Shown here in pieces: positions 35,110 to 43,067 of a stretch of DNA of 64,000 bases. The stretch covers positions 18,810-82,809 of the forward strand of contig NZ_LACH01000053.1 in NCBI RefSeq assembly GCF_000968015.1. Reading direction: 5' to 3'. The DNA is from Pseudomonas fluorescens. GTDB taxonomy: Bacteria; Pseudomonadota; Gammaproteobacteria; Pseudomonadales; Pseudomonadaceae. Position 1 is the stretch's first letter, and every line of letters starts with the position of its first letter. A program made the position numbers and the translations under genes. The notes below the pieces were generated by a model. It saw only the letters and a program-made list of their open reading frames with translations, was not told the DNA's origin and made no database searches.

Positions 35110-36105
35110 TTAAAGCGCGCGCACCTGGCCGATGGCCAACGGCTGAGCACTTTCGCCGATGCCGTTTTCCAGCGGTGCGCCGAACTCATCGAGGCTGATC
35201 TGAAAGCGATCGCCCGGCCGGGTTTTCACCCCGTCGGCAAACGACAGCGTGGCCGTGCCGAAGTAATGCACATGGACATCACCGGGGCGCAAAAACTGCG
35301 CGTATTTGAAGTGGTGGAATTCGAGGTTGGCGAGGCTGTGGCACATGTTGTCTTCGCCGCTGAGAAATTCCTTTTCCCAGAGCGTTTCGCCGTTGCGAAT
35401 GATGCGGCTGGTGCCAGCCAGATGCCGGGGCAATTCACCGACGCGCAGCTCCGGACCGTAGGCGCAGAAGCGTAGTTTCGAATGGGCGAGGTAGAGGTAA
35501 TTGCGCCGCTCCATCACATGGTCGGAGAACTCGTTGCCCAAGGCATAACCGACGCGATACGGCTGGCAGTCATCGCCGATCACGTAGAGACCGGTCAGCT
35601 CCGGTTCTTCACCGGCGTCTTCGGCAAACGGCGGTACAGGGAAGTCTGCGCCGGGGCGCACGACGATACTGCCATCGCCCTTATAGAACCATTCCGGTTG
35701 CGCACCGACCTGCCCGGCCGCCGGTTTCCCGCCCTCCAGGCCCCATTTGAAAATGCGCATGGTGTCGGTCATGCCGGCTTCGACCGCGCCGTCCTGCTGG
35801 TGCATTTTGTCCCGTGCCGAAGCGCTGCCCAAGTGGGTCAGGCCGGTGCCGCTGATCAGGCAATGCGCCGGATCTTCGTGGTCCAGTGGTGGCAGCACTT
35901 TGCCTTGCTGCAGCAGGTATGCGTAATCCGAGCCTGGCTCAGTGCCGCGTTGTGCGACTTCTTCTTGCAGGCTGCGTTGGGCGCGGATCGCCGCAAGTGC
36001 CAGTTCACGGGTGCTGCGGGTGCCTTTGAGTACCTGAACCTGTGTGCCCTCTACGAGGCCCACCTGGCGTTCACCGGCAGTGTTTTCAAATTGAATCAGG
36101 CGCAT
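35110..36105 (-). CDS. AraD1/FAH-fold family enzyme, 2-keto-3-deoxypentonate processing
   Basis: A 331-residue fumarylacetoacetate-hydrolase-fold protein of the AraD1 (GguC-like) group: MRLIQFENTAGERQVGLVEG at the start, LISGTGLTHLGSASARDKMH, FYKGDGSIVVRPG, and metal-site wording ELTGLYVIGD and GYALGNEFSDH. In pentonate pathways a member of this fold removes water from the 2-keto-3-deoxypentonate to give alpha-ketoglutaric semialdehyde. The start at 36105 has GGAGGG 7 bases upstream. Its place between the dehydratase and KGSADH genes supports that step; the precise sugar acid is inferred. Confidence 0.82.
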   Translation of the reverse strand: MRLIQFENTAGERQVGLVEGTQVQVLKGTRSTRELALAAIRAQRSLQEEVAQRGTEPGSDYAYLLQQGKVLPPLDHEDPAHCLISGTGLTHLGSASARDKMHQQDGAVEAGMTDTMRIFKWGLEGGKPAAGQVGAQPEWFYKGDGSIVVRPGADFPVPPFAEDAGEEPELTGLYVIGDDCQPYRVGYALGNEFSDHVMERRNYLYLAHSKLRFCAYGPELRVGELPRHLAGTSRIIRNGETLWEKEFLSGEDNMCHSLANLEFHHFKYAQFLRPGDVHVHYFGTATLSFADGVKTRPGDRFQISLDEFGAPLENGIGESAQPLAIGQVRAL

Positions 36106-36132
36106 GTCAGCCCTCCAGAAAGTCGGGGATTT

Positions 36133-36222
36133 GTGGCGAGGGGATTTATCCCCGTTGGACTGCGCAGCAGTCCCTTTTTTGGGGTCGCTGCGCAACCCAA
36201 CGGGGATAAATCCCCTCGCCAC
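36133..36222. repeat. Palindromic repeat, class 3 (GTGGCGAGGGGATTTATCCC)
   Basis: GTGGCGAGGGGATTTATCCC at 36133 with its inverse ending at 36222; inner arms GACTGCGCAGCAGTC also pair. The same class occurs at 52520. Confidence 0.9.
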
Positions 36223-36226
36223 GGGG

Positions 36227-37402
36227 TCACTCGATGATGTTGAAATCGCTCAGGTACTCATCGGAGATTTCCAGGCCCAGGCCCGGCTTGTTGTCGTCGA
36301 GCTGGATGTAGCCGTTGACCGGTTGCGGCTCGCCCTTGAACACGTAGTAGAAGAGTTCGTTGCCGACTTCGACGTCGAACACCGGGAAGAACTCAGCCAT
36401 TGGCGAGGCGGTGGTGGACATGGTCAGGTGGTAGTTGTGCATCTGCCCGGCGTGCGGGATCACGGGCACCGACCAGGCCTCGGCCATGGCGTTGATCTTG
36501 CGCGCGGCGGTGATGCCGCCAACGCGGTTGGTGTCGTACTGGATCACGTCGACCGCGCGGCGTTCCAGCAGGTCTTTGAAGCCGTAGGAGGTGAACTCAT
36601 GCTCGCCACCGGAGATTGGCATGATCCCCATTTTTTTCAGCTCGATGTAGCCTTCGATGTCGTCGGCAATCACCGGTTCTTCGAGCCAGCGCGGTTCGAA
36701 CTCGGCGAGTTTGGGCAACATGCGACGGGCGTATTCCAGGGTCCAGCCCATGTAGCACTCGAGCATGATGTCGATGTCGGGGCCAGCCAGGTTACGCAGC
36801 GCCCGCACTTGCTCGATGTTCTTGCGCATGCCTGCCGGGCCGTCTTTCGGACCGTAGCCGAAACGCATTTTCAGCGCGGTGAAACCTTGGTTCAGATAGC
36901 CCTGGGCTTCTTCGAGGAACAGGTCGAGGTTGTCATTGGCATAAAGCTTGGAGGCGTAGGTCCAGATCTTTTCCTTGGTCCGGCCGCCGAGCAGTTTGAA
37001 CACCGGTTTGTTCACGGTTTTGCCCATGATGTCCCAGATGGCAATGTCGATCGCCGAGATCGCTGCCATGCCGATGCCTTTGCGGCCCCAGGCGTGGCTC
37101 TGGCGGTACATCTTCTGCCAGATGTATTCGTTGTCGAACGGGTCTTCGCCAATGGCAATCGGCGCCAGGTAGGTGTCGATGATTTCCTTGGCCACACGCG
37201 GTGCCAGGGCGCAGTTACCGATGCCGACAAGACCGGTGTCGGTCTCGACTTCCACCACCAGCCAACCATGGAAACGGAACGAGCCCATGGCATCGCCGCG
37301 CTCGAACAGGATGTCGCTGGCGTTAGTGCAGAAGTGCGCTTGAGGGGGGACGACTTTGCCTTTCCACTCGAAAACGCGGGTACGAATGGCTTTGATTTTC
37401 AT
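36227..37402 (-). CDS. Acid-sugar dehydratase, RhmD-like enolase superfamily
   Basis: A 391-residue member of the mandelate racemase group. Metal ligands read Glu215 (LECYMGW), Glu241/242 (WLEEPV) and Glu267 (GGEHEF); acid/base His317 lies in IPHAGQMHNYH, with His23 and His45 in the capping part, the pattern of L-rhamnonate dehydratase relatives, though the first metal ligand is Glu where RhmD has Asp. L-lyxonate dehydratase of this subgroup feeds a path through an AraD1-type enzyme and KGSADH, exactly the genes downstream here. AAGGAA precedes the ATG at 37402. Substrate: a pentonate, L-lyxonate favoured. Confidence 0.87.
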   Translation of the reverse strand: MKIKAIRTRVFEWKGKVVPPQAHFCTNASDILFERGDAMGSFRFHGWLVVEVETDTGLVGIGNCALAPRVAKEIIDTYLAPIAIGEDPFDNEYIWQKMYRQSHAWGRKGIGMAAISAIDIAIWDIMGKTVNKPVFKLLGGRTKEKIWTYASKLYANDNLDLFLEEAQGYLNQGFTALKMRFGYGPKDGPAGMRKNIEQVRALRNLAGPDIDIMLECYMGWTLEYARRMLPKLAEFEPRWLEEPVIADDIEGYIELKKMGIMPISGGEHEFTSYGFKDLLERRAVDVIQYDTNRVGGITAARKINAMAEAWSVPVIPHAGQMHNYHLTMSTTASPMAEFFPVFDVEVGNELFYYVFKGEPQPVNGYIQLDDNKPGLGLEISDEYLSDFNIIE

Positions 37403-37545
37403 GAATACGGTTCCTTGCGCTAACGGCTTTTTGTAGTTGTTGAGTCGCTGCGCGGGGCCGCTTGAGTGGCCGGCCCCAGGCATTCGATGGAGCGACTTTA
37501 GCCAGCGCTTGGGGGCTGCGGATAATCACTTATGCGTATCCGGCG

Positions 37546-37560
37546 ATAACCTGGGGTGAT
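37546..37560. promoter_or_regulatory. LysR-type box upstream of the dehydratase operon
   Basis: ATAACC-TGG-GGTGAT, a T-N11-A palindrome, lies 144 bases before the dehydratase start. It matches the boxes at 41201 and 41330 in the divergent transporter promoter. Confidence 0.55.
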
Positions 37561-37613
37561 CGCATAAACCGATTTGTAGGTAGATAGGGTTATCAGGCAT
37601 CACACAAAACAAA

Positions 37614-37772
37614 TGTGGGAGCGAGCTTGCTCGCGATAGCGGTCCGACAGTCACCGCACGGTGTCTGGACTGGCGCCATCGCGAGCAAGCTCGCTCCCAC
37701 AGGGTTTTGTATTGATCACAAAAACAAGTAACACCAACAACCACTGTGGGAGCGAGCTTGATTGCTCCCACA
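37614..37772. repeat. REP doublet plus a third compact REP, in gap 37403-37789
   Basis: A class 1 doublet spans 37614-37701; a short hairpin copy (TGTGGGAGCGAGCTTGATTG with its inverse) spans 37745-37772. Outside these and the LysR-type box at 37546 the 387-base gap shows no gene. It separates the pdxA-like operon from the dehydratase operon and probably contains the promoter of the latter. Confidence 0.9.
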
Positions 37773-37789
37773 TGGGGTATTGCGTTGTA

Positions 37790-38794
37790 TCAGTAGTTGT
37801 TGACGCCCATCCGGCAGGCAATCTCGAACGCCTGCCGAATCGCCCCGACATTCGCCTTGCCCTGCCCCGCGATATCAAACGCGGTGCCATGCGCTGGCGT
37901 GGTAATCGGAATCGGCAAGCCGCCCTGCACCGTCACCCCACGGGAGAAGCCCATCAACTTGATCGCGATCTGCCCCTGGTCGTGATACATCGTGACCACT
38001 GCGTCGAAAGCACTGGCATCGCCCTGAACCTTGAGGAAGATCGTGTCGGCCGGATACGGGCCTTCGGCCGCAATGCCCAGCGCCTGAGCCGAGCGCACGG
38101 CCGGGCCGATGATGTCGAGTTCTTCGCGACCGAACGAGCCGTTGTCGCCGTTATGCGGGTTCAGTCCACACACACCAATGCGCGGTGTTTCCAGGCCATT
38201 GCGTTTGAGCGCGGTGTCGATCAACTGGATTGCTTCCACCACCCGCGTCTGGCTGAGCATGCCCGGCACATCGGCCAGCGCCACATGGGACGTCACGCGT
38301 GAAGTCCAAAGGTTGTCGAGCACGTTGAATTCGCAGAACGGCCCGTGGAAATCCAGCAGTTCGGCGAACCAGTGCAGCTCATCGCTGTGGGCCATGCCGG
38401 CCATGTGCAGCGAAGTCTTGTTCAGCGGCCCGAACAGCACCGCGTCGGTAATACCGGCCTCGGTCAGGCGCAGGGCTTTTTCCAGGGTATCGAGGCTGTA
38501 GCGACCGCCGATGACGCTGGCTTCACTGCGGGGAAATTCACCAATGGTGTCGCCGCGAAAGTCATAGAACAGCGGCGTGTCATCACGAAAATCCAGCTGA
38601 TCCAGAGAATCGACGCACCGGTAAGGAAACTCCACCCCGGCGATGCGCATGCCGCGGCGCATTTCCGCTTCATCGGCGATCAATATCACATTAGCCTGGC
38701 TGCGCACTTCGGGTTCACCGAGCAGGCGTGCGATCAGTTCCGGGCCGATGCCTGCAGGGTCACCCAGGACCATCGCGATGGTTGTCTTGTTCAT
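37790..38794 (-). CDS. PdxA family NAD-dependent dehydrogenase, PdxA2-like
   Basis: A 334-residue PdxA-family protein: MVLGDPAGIGPELIARLL at the start, the substrate loop FGPLNKTSLHMAGMAHSDEL, CGLNPHNGDNGSFG with a metal-site His, GPYPADTIFL and MYHDQGQIAIKLMGF. True PdxA makes vitamin B6 precursors, but catabolic PdxA2 enzymes act on 4-phospho-threonate/erythronate, and TphB acts on an aromatic diol. The catabolic neighbours speak for such a role; however, no DUF1537 kinase is in the window. The start overlaps the amidohydrolase stop by 4 bases. Confidence 0.85.
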   Translation of the reverse strand: MNKTTIAMVLGDPAGIGPELIARLLGEPEVRSQANVILIADEAEMRRGMRIAGVEFPYRCVDSLDQLDFRDDTPLFYDFRGDTIGEFPRSEASVIGGRYSLDTLEKALRLTEAGITDAVLFGPLNKTSLHMAGMAHSDELHWFAELLDFHGPFCEFNVLDNLWTSRVTSHVALADVPGMLSQTRVVEAIQLIDTALKRNGLETPRIGVCGLNPHNGDNGSFGREELDIIGPAVRSAQALGIAAEGPYPADTIFLKVQGDASAFDAVVTMYHDQGQIAIKLMGFSRGVTVQGGLPIPITTPAHGTAFDIAGQGKANVGAIRQAFEIACRMGVNNY

Positions 38795-39747
38795 GCTTCA
38801 CTCCTCAAGGGTTCAGGCCATGTCCGGTCAATGGCGCAAGGCTCGCAGCGATAAACCCGCTGCGCGTTGCTGTAGAAAAGACGCTCCTGATCGGCGCTGG
38901 GCAGATCAGCAACGATGGATTTGAAACCGCTGTAGATGTCGTCGAATGAGCCGCACAGGCCGTCCACGGGGAAGTTGCTGGCGAACATCGCCCGATCAGT
39001 GCCGAACATGGCAATCACTTCGCGCACGATCCAGGCGTTGTCTTTGGCGCGCCACGCTTGGCCGGCCTGGCCCAGGCCGGAAATTTTCACCTGCACGTTA
39101 GGCCACTCAGCCAGCCGCGCCATCGCCAGACGCCAACCCGCCAGGCCTTCGGCACTGCGATCATTGGGCAACCCGGCGTGGTTGAGAATCAGCGTGGTGC
39201 CGGGAAAGTCCCGGGCCAGCCGTTCGGCCTCGTGCAGGTTCCACCACGGTGCCTGCAAATCGAAATGCAGCCCCAGCCCTTCGAGCGCGGCGAAACTGCG
39301 CCGCCAATATTCGTCGCTCATCAGGCTGCGAACGTGGCCGACCTGCGCAGGCGAAGTCGGTCCTCCAGGTTTGTGCCGCACGCTACGCACACACTTGAAA
39401 CTGGCTTGCTCGCTCAGTACCGCGATGGCGTCCGGGTGGTCAAGCCAGGCCTGCGCCACGACTGCGTTCGGCACGCCGTATCGGGCGGCCAACCCCTCGA
39501 TAAAAAGGGTTTCGCCAATCGGGTCTTGCGGGTCCCATTCGGTCTCGACATACACCGTTTGCACCACGCGATGCGGGCCGACGTCAGCGAAATAGTCGTC
39601 AGGAAAATAGCGGCGCTTGATCGCGCTGTAATCACCGTAACGAAACGGGATGCTGGCTTCGGGCGCCAGCCATGGATGGTCATTGATCGATGGGTCCCAG
39701 AAGTGATGATGGGCATCGATGATCGGGCCGTTCCACACATTAACCAT
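38791..39747 (-). CDS. Amidohydrolase family protein, COG3618 lactonase type
   Basis: A 318-residue metal-dependent hydrolase with the HxH motif IDAHHHFWDP at residues 10-18, ILNHAGLPNDRS, VQVKISGLGQ and a late Asp in FASNFPVDGL. This group includes sugar-acid lactonases (L-fucono- and rhamnonolactonase), galactarolactone isomerase and 2-pyrone-4,6-dicarboxylate hydrolase. Next to acid-sugar enzymes a lactonase or lactone isomerase is the likeliest job. It is the middle gene of an overlapping operon (MFS transporter, this gene, pdxA-like). Confidence 0.85.
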   Translation of the reverse strand: MVNVWNGPIIDAHHHFWDPSINDHPWLAPEASIPFRYGDYSAIKRRYFPDDYFADVGPHRVVQTVYVETEWDPQDPIGETLFIEGLAARYGVPNAVVAQAWLDHPDAIAVLSEQASFKCVRSVRHKPGGPTSPAQVGHVRSLMSDEYWRRSFAALEGLGLHFDLQAPWWNLHEAERLARDFPGTTLILNHAGLPNDRSAEGLAGWRLAMARLAEWPNVQVKISGLGQAGQAWRAKDNAWIVREVIAMFGTDRAMFASNFPVDGLCGSFDDIYSGFKSIVADLPSADQERLFYSNAQRVYRCEPCAIDRTWPEPLRSEA

Positions 39748-41083
39748 GACGCACCTCGTCGAGGCTGATGAACAACGTCGCTAGAACAAACACCGCTGAG
39801 CACACTGCAAAGAACCCCAGCACCGGCGCAAAACCACCGGTCATCTGCAGAATGATTCCCACCAGAATCGGCACCGCAATGCCGCCGGTGCTGCCGGCCA
39901 TGTTCATCACGCCGCCGATCAAGCCGACCCGCGCCGGTGCCGCCAGCAACGCCGGGAAGCTCCAGTAGAGGCTGCCCCACATCAGAAAAAATGCGGTCAT
40001 GGCCAACAACGCCACGGCCGCAAAAGGATTGCTCAGGGTTGGCAGCAACAGGAACGCGCCGAGGGCTACCAGCCCGGAAAACGCCAGCAGGCTCTTGACC
40101 GCCACGCCACGGCTGACGCCTTTGCGGATCAGTCCGTCGCAAAGGAAACCACCCGTCAACGAACCCAGTGCGCCGCACACGAAGATCACGAACGTCGCAG
40201 CGCCAATGCCCTTGATATCGAAGCCGCGAGCCTGCGCCAGATAACTCGGCCCCCAAGTCAGCAGCCCGAAATACACCATCGCCCAACTGGCGCGACCGAT
40301 CAGCAAACCGCTCAAGGATCGTGCCGCGATCCCCAAGCCTTTGACCGGCACACGCGCGGCTTCGGCAGCAGGCGTCGCGCGCCAGGCGTTGATCTTTTCC
40401 AGTTCTTCAGCATTCACCTGTGGATGACTGGCCGGGTCATCACGCAGATAACGCCGTGCGAGCCAGGCCAGCACCAGCGTCGCGATACCGGCGATCACGA
40501 ACGCCAGACGCCATGAATCCAGCGAAGCAATCAAGTAGGCAATGATCAATCCGCCCAGCGCCACGCCCAACGGGCTGCCGCTGTCCATCAGCACCGCACC
40601 GCGACTGCGCTCGCTCGGGGCCAGCCACAGGGAAATCAACTTGCCGCCAGACGGAAACAACGGTGCCTCGGCGGCCCCGAGTGCGACCCGGGCGAACAAC
40701 AATGACAACCCTCCGCTCGCAAACGCCGCCAGCACCTGGAACGTCCCCCACAACCCGGTGGACCAACTGATGACCCGGTGCGGCCCGAAGCGATCGATCA
40801 TCCAGCCGCCAGGAATCTGCAACAGCGCATAGGCCCAGAAGAAGCTGCTGAGGATCAACCCTTGCAGGCTCGGCGACAGGGAAAATTCATGGGCGATGGT
40901 GGGCATCGCAATGGACAGTGAGACCCGGTCGATCAGGTTGACCATGGTCAACGCAAAGATTATCGCGAAGATCCGCCAGCGCACGCTGCTGGCTTTGGTC
41001 GTGCCGGTCAGCGGTGTTGCCGCTGCCGCCGCTGGCTGAGCAACTGCGCCAGGCAGATGCAGGGAAGCACTGGAACGAGCCAT
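39740..41083 (-). CDS. MFS transporter, anion:cation symporter (ACS) type
   Basis: A 447-residue inner-membrane protein with twelve predicted helices and ACS wording (ALTMVNLIDRVSLSIAMPTI, FSLSPSLQGLILSSFFWAYA, QIPGGWMIDRFGPHRV). Members such as GudP, ExuT and DgoT import hexuronates, hexarates and galactonate with protons. The first 35 residues are a longer than usual Ala/Pro-rich cytoplasmic head. Its stop overlaps the amidohydrolase start. It probably imports the sugar acid or lactone used by the cluster. Confidence 0.9.
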   Translation of the reverse strand: MARSSASLHLPGAVAQPAAAAATPLTGTTKASSVRWRIFAIIFALTMVNLIDRVSLSIAMPTIAHEFSLSPSLQGLILSSFFWAYALLQIPGGWMIDRFGPHRVISWSTGLWGTFQVLAAFASGGLSLLFARVALGAAEAPLFPSGGKLISLWLAPSERSRGAVLMDSGSPLGVALGGLIIAYLIASLDSWRLAFVIAGIATLVLAWLARRYLRDDPASHPQVNAEELEKINAWRATPAAEAARVPVKGLGIAARSLSGLLIGRASWAMVYFGLLTWGPSYLAQARGFDIKGIGAATFVIFVCGALGSLTGGFLCDGLIRKGVSRGVAVKSLLAFSGLVALGAFLLLPTLSNPFAAVALLAMTAFFLMWGSLYWSFPALLAAPARVGLIGGVMNMAGSTGGIAVPILVGIILQMTGGFAPVLGFFAVCSAVFVLATLFISLDEVRHG

Positions 41084-41200
41084 GGTGCGTACCTCGTTTT
41101 ATTATTGTTGTGGATTGCCACGCTGCCGCTACATGACCGCGCTGGTGAGCACTATCGAAGGCTGCGTGATAACCGTCTAATCAAAACTTGAAATAAGGCG

Positions 41201-41344
41201 ATAGCCTCGGGTTATGGCATGCCCTGCTTTCACGGCGCTTTCAACGTATGAGGCAACCCCCGGTTTTTCTCGCAAATGGCTCTGGCGCAAAGCCTTGAGC
41301 GATAACCGCGATTTTGGCTGCCATGACCTATAACCGCAGGCTAT
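41201..41344. promoter_or_regulatory. Divergent promoter region with two facing LysR-type boxes
   Basis: The 379-base gap 41084-41462 separates the MFS operon (left) from tctC (right). ATAGCC-TCG-GGTTAT at 41201-41215 and ATAACC-GCA-GGCTAT at 41330-41344 are inverse copies within a wider 20-base repeat (CGATAGCCT...GGTTAT), and half-sites ATAACC occur at 41169 and 41302. All full boxes have T-N11-A spacing. The LysR protein at 44663 is the natural candidate to bind. No gene lies in the gap. Confidence 0.6.
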
Positions 41345-41462
41345 CGGTGTATGTATTGTTTTGACTAGACGCGGGCTCCGAGGCTTCACACACTCACTCC
41401 AGGCTTGCAGCTTTTGAGCACCGACAAGTCACTCATAACAACTACAAAAACGAGGCCCTTCC

Positions 41463-42479
41463 ATGCGAAATGCATTCGTCCGTCGCACATCCCGTCTGTT
41501 TCTTGGCTGCACCCTGATCGCCGCCGGCGCCCTCCCCGCACTGGCCAGCGCTGCCTGGCAACCAGACAAGAACGTCGAAATCGTCGTCGCTGGCGGCCCC
41601 GGTGGCGGCACCGACCAGCTCGGTCGGCTGATCCAGTCGATCATCACCACCCACAAATTCCTCGACGTGAATACCATCGTCCTGAACAAGGGCGGCGGCA
41701 ACGGCGCCGAAGCCTTTCTCGACTTGAAAATGAACAAGGGCGATCCCGAAAAACTGGTGATCGGCACCAACAACATCTACCTGTTGCCGCTGGTTTCCAA
41801 GCTCGGCTATCAATGGCAGGAACTCACCCCCATAGCCGCCGTGGCCGAGGATGATTTTATTCTCTGGAGCTACAAGGGTGCGCCGTGGAAGGACGCCAAA
41901 AGCTTCTACGAAGCGGTCAAGGCTGACCCGTCGAACCTGCGCATGGGCGGCAGTCAGTCCAAGGATGTCGACCAGACCCTGACCCTGCTGCTGAACCAGA
42001 CCACCAACAGCAAACTGGTGTACATCCCGTTCAAGAGCGGCAGTGAAGCCGCGACCCAACTGGCCGGCAAACACATCGCCGCCAACGTCAACAACCCCAG
42101 CGAAAGCATCAGCCAATGGCGCGGCGATCAAGTCGAACCACTCTGTGTGTTCAGTAAAGAGCGCATGAGCTACACCGAGAAAGTCGCCGGCGAAAAATCC
42201 TGGGCCGACGTTCCAACCTGCCACGAACAGGGGCTGGGCATCGATCAATACCGCTTCCCGCGCACCGTGTTCATGCCCGGCGAAGTCACCGCCGAACAGC
42301 GGGCGTTCTATGTCGAGCTGATGCGCAAAGTCACCGAGACTCCGGAGTTCAAGGCCTACGTCAAACAGAACGCGTTGGTGCCGACCTTCCTCGAAGGCGA
42401 GCCGCTGACCGCCTACATTGAGAAAGACACCGCACGGGTCACGCCGGTGTTCAAAGAAGCCGGCTGGCTGAAAAACTGA
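41463..42479 (+). CDS. Tripartite tricarboxylate transporter, substrate-binding protein (TctC)
   Basis: A 338-residue periplasmic protein with a signal peptide of about 30 residues ending near LASA-AWQP. The TctC family motif VEIVVAGGPGGGTDQLGRLI follows directly, then NKGGGNGAEAFLDLK and later KLVYIPFKSGSEAATQLAGK. It binds a carboxylic acid and hands it to the TctBA membrane pair encoded next. First gene of a three-gene operon divergent from the MFS operon. Confidence 0.92.
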   Translation: MRNAFVRRTSRLFLGCTLIAAGALPALASAAWQPDKNVEIVVAGGPGGGTDQLGRLIQSIITTHKFLDVNTIVLNKGGGNGAEAFLDLKMNKGDPEKLVIGTNNIYLLPLVSKLGYQWQELTPIAAVAEDDFILWSYKGAPWKDAKSFYEAVKADPSNLRMGGSQSKDVDQTLTLLLNQTTNSKLVYIPFKSGSEAATQLAGKHIAANVNNPSESISQWRGDQVEPLCVFSKERMSYTEKVAGEKSWADVPTCHEQGLGIDQYRFPRTVFMPGEVTAEQRAFYVELMRKVTETPEFKAYVKQNALVPTFLEGEPLTAYIEKDTARVTPVFKEAGWLKN

Positions 42480-42533
42480 GTTGTCCACGGCCGTCCGCCC
42501 TGCGCACGGCCGTCACCTCTGGAGGTGCTTTTC

Positions 42534-43067
42534 ATGTCCCATTCTTCGGATTCACCAGCGCTGGTCGGTACCCGCTGGGTCGAACTCGGCCTGGCACTCT
42601 TCACCACGCTGATTGGCGCGGTGGTGATGTTCGGCAGCGTCGAACAAGGTATCGGCTGGGGCGATTCCGGCCCCGAGCCGGGTTACTTCCCCTTCTACAT
42701 CGGCCTGATGCTGAGCGCCGCGAGCGTAGCCAATGGCGTGTTGACCGTGGTGCGCTGGCAAGCCCTGAGCATTTCATTCGTCAGCCGCAGTGCGTTCAAG
42801 CAAGTGTTGTCGGTGTTCATCCCGATTGCGCTGTTCGTCGGTGCCATGCCATTCACCGGCATCTACGTGGCCTCGGCCTGTTTCATCGCGTGGTTCATGT
42901 GGCGTGACAAGGTCCGCGCCAAGCCTTACGGCAAACTGATGATCGGCAGCGTGTCCCTTGGCGCGGTACTCGCCAGCTACCTGATTTTCGCGTTGTGGTT
43001 CAAGGTCCCGCTGGATGCCGGCCCGATGGGCGACTGGATTGCCCTGGCCGGGAGAACGTTCAAATGA
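42534..43067 (+). CDS. Tripartite tricarboxylate transporter, small subunit (TctB)
   Basis: A 177-residue inner-membrane protein with four predicted helices, the size and layout of TctB, and family wording DSGPEPGYFPFYIGLMLSAA. The ATG at 42534 has GGAGG 8 bases upstream. It overlaps the tctA start by 4 bases. Confidence 0.9.
   Translation: MSHSSDSPALVGTRWVELGLALFTTLIGAVVMFGSVEQGIGWGDSGPEPGYFPFYIGLMLSAASVANGVLTVVRWQALSISFVSRSAFKQVLSVFIPIALFVGAMPFTGIYVASACFIAWFMWRDKVRAKPYGKLMIGSVSLGAVLASYLIFALWFKVPLDAGPMGDWIALAGRTFK

Noticed and set aside
37790..38794. Vitamin B6 biosynthesis gene pdxA
   Set aside because: Catabolic neighbours and translational coupling to a lactonase and sugar-acid transporter make a PdxA2-type catabolic enzyme more likely than true PdxA, which normally sits with surA/ksgA.
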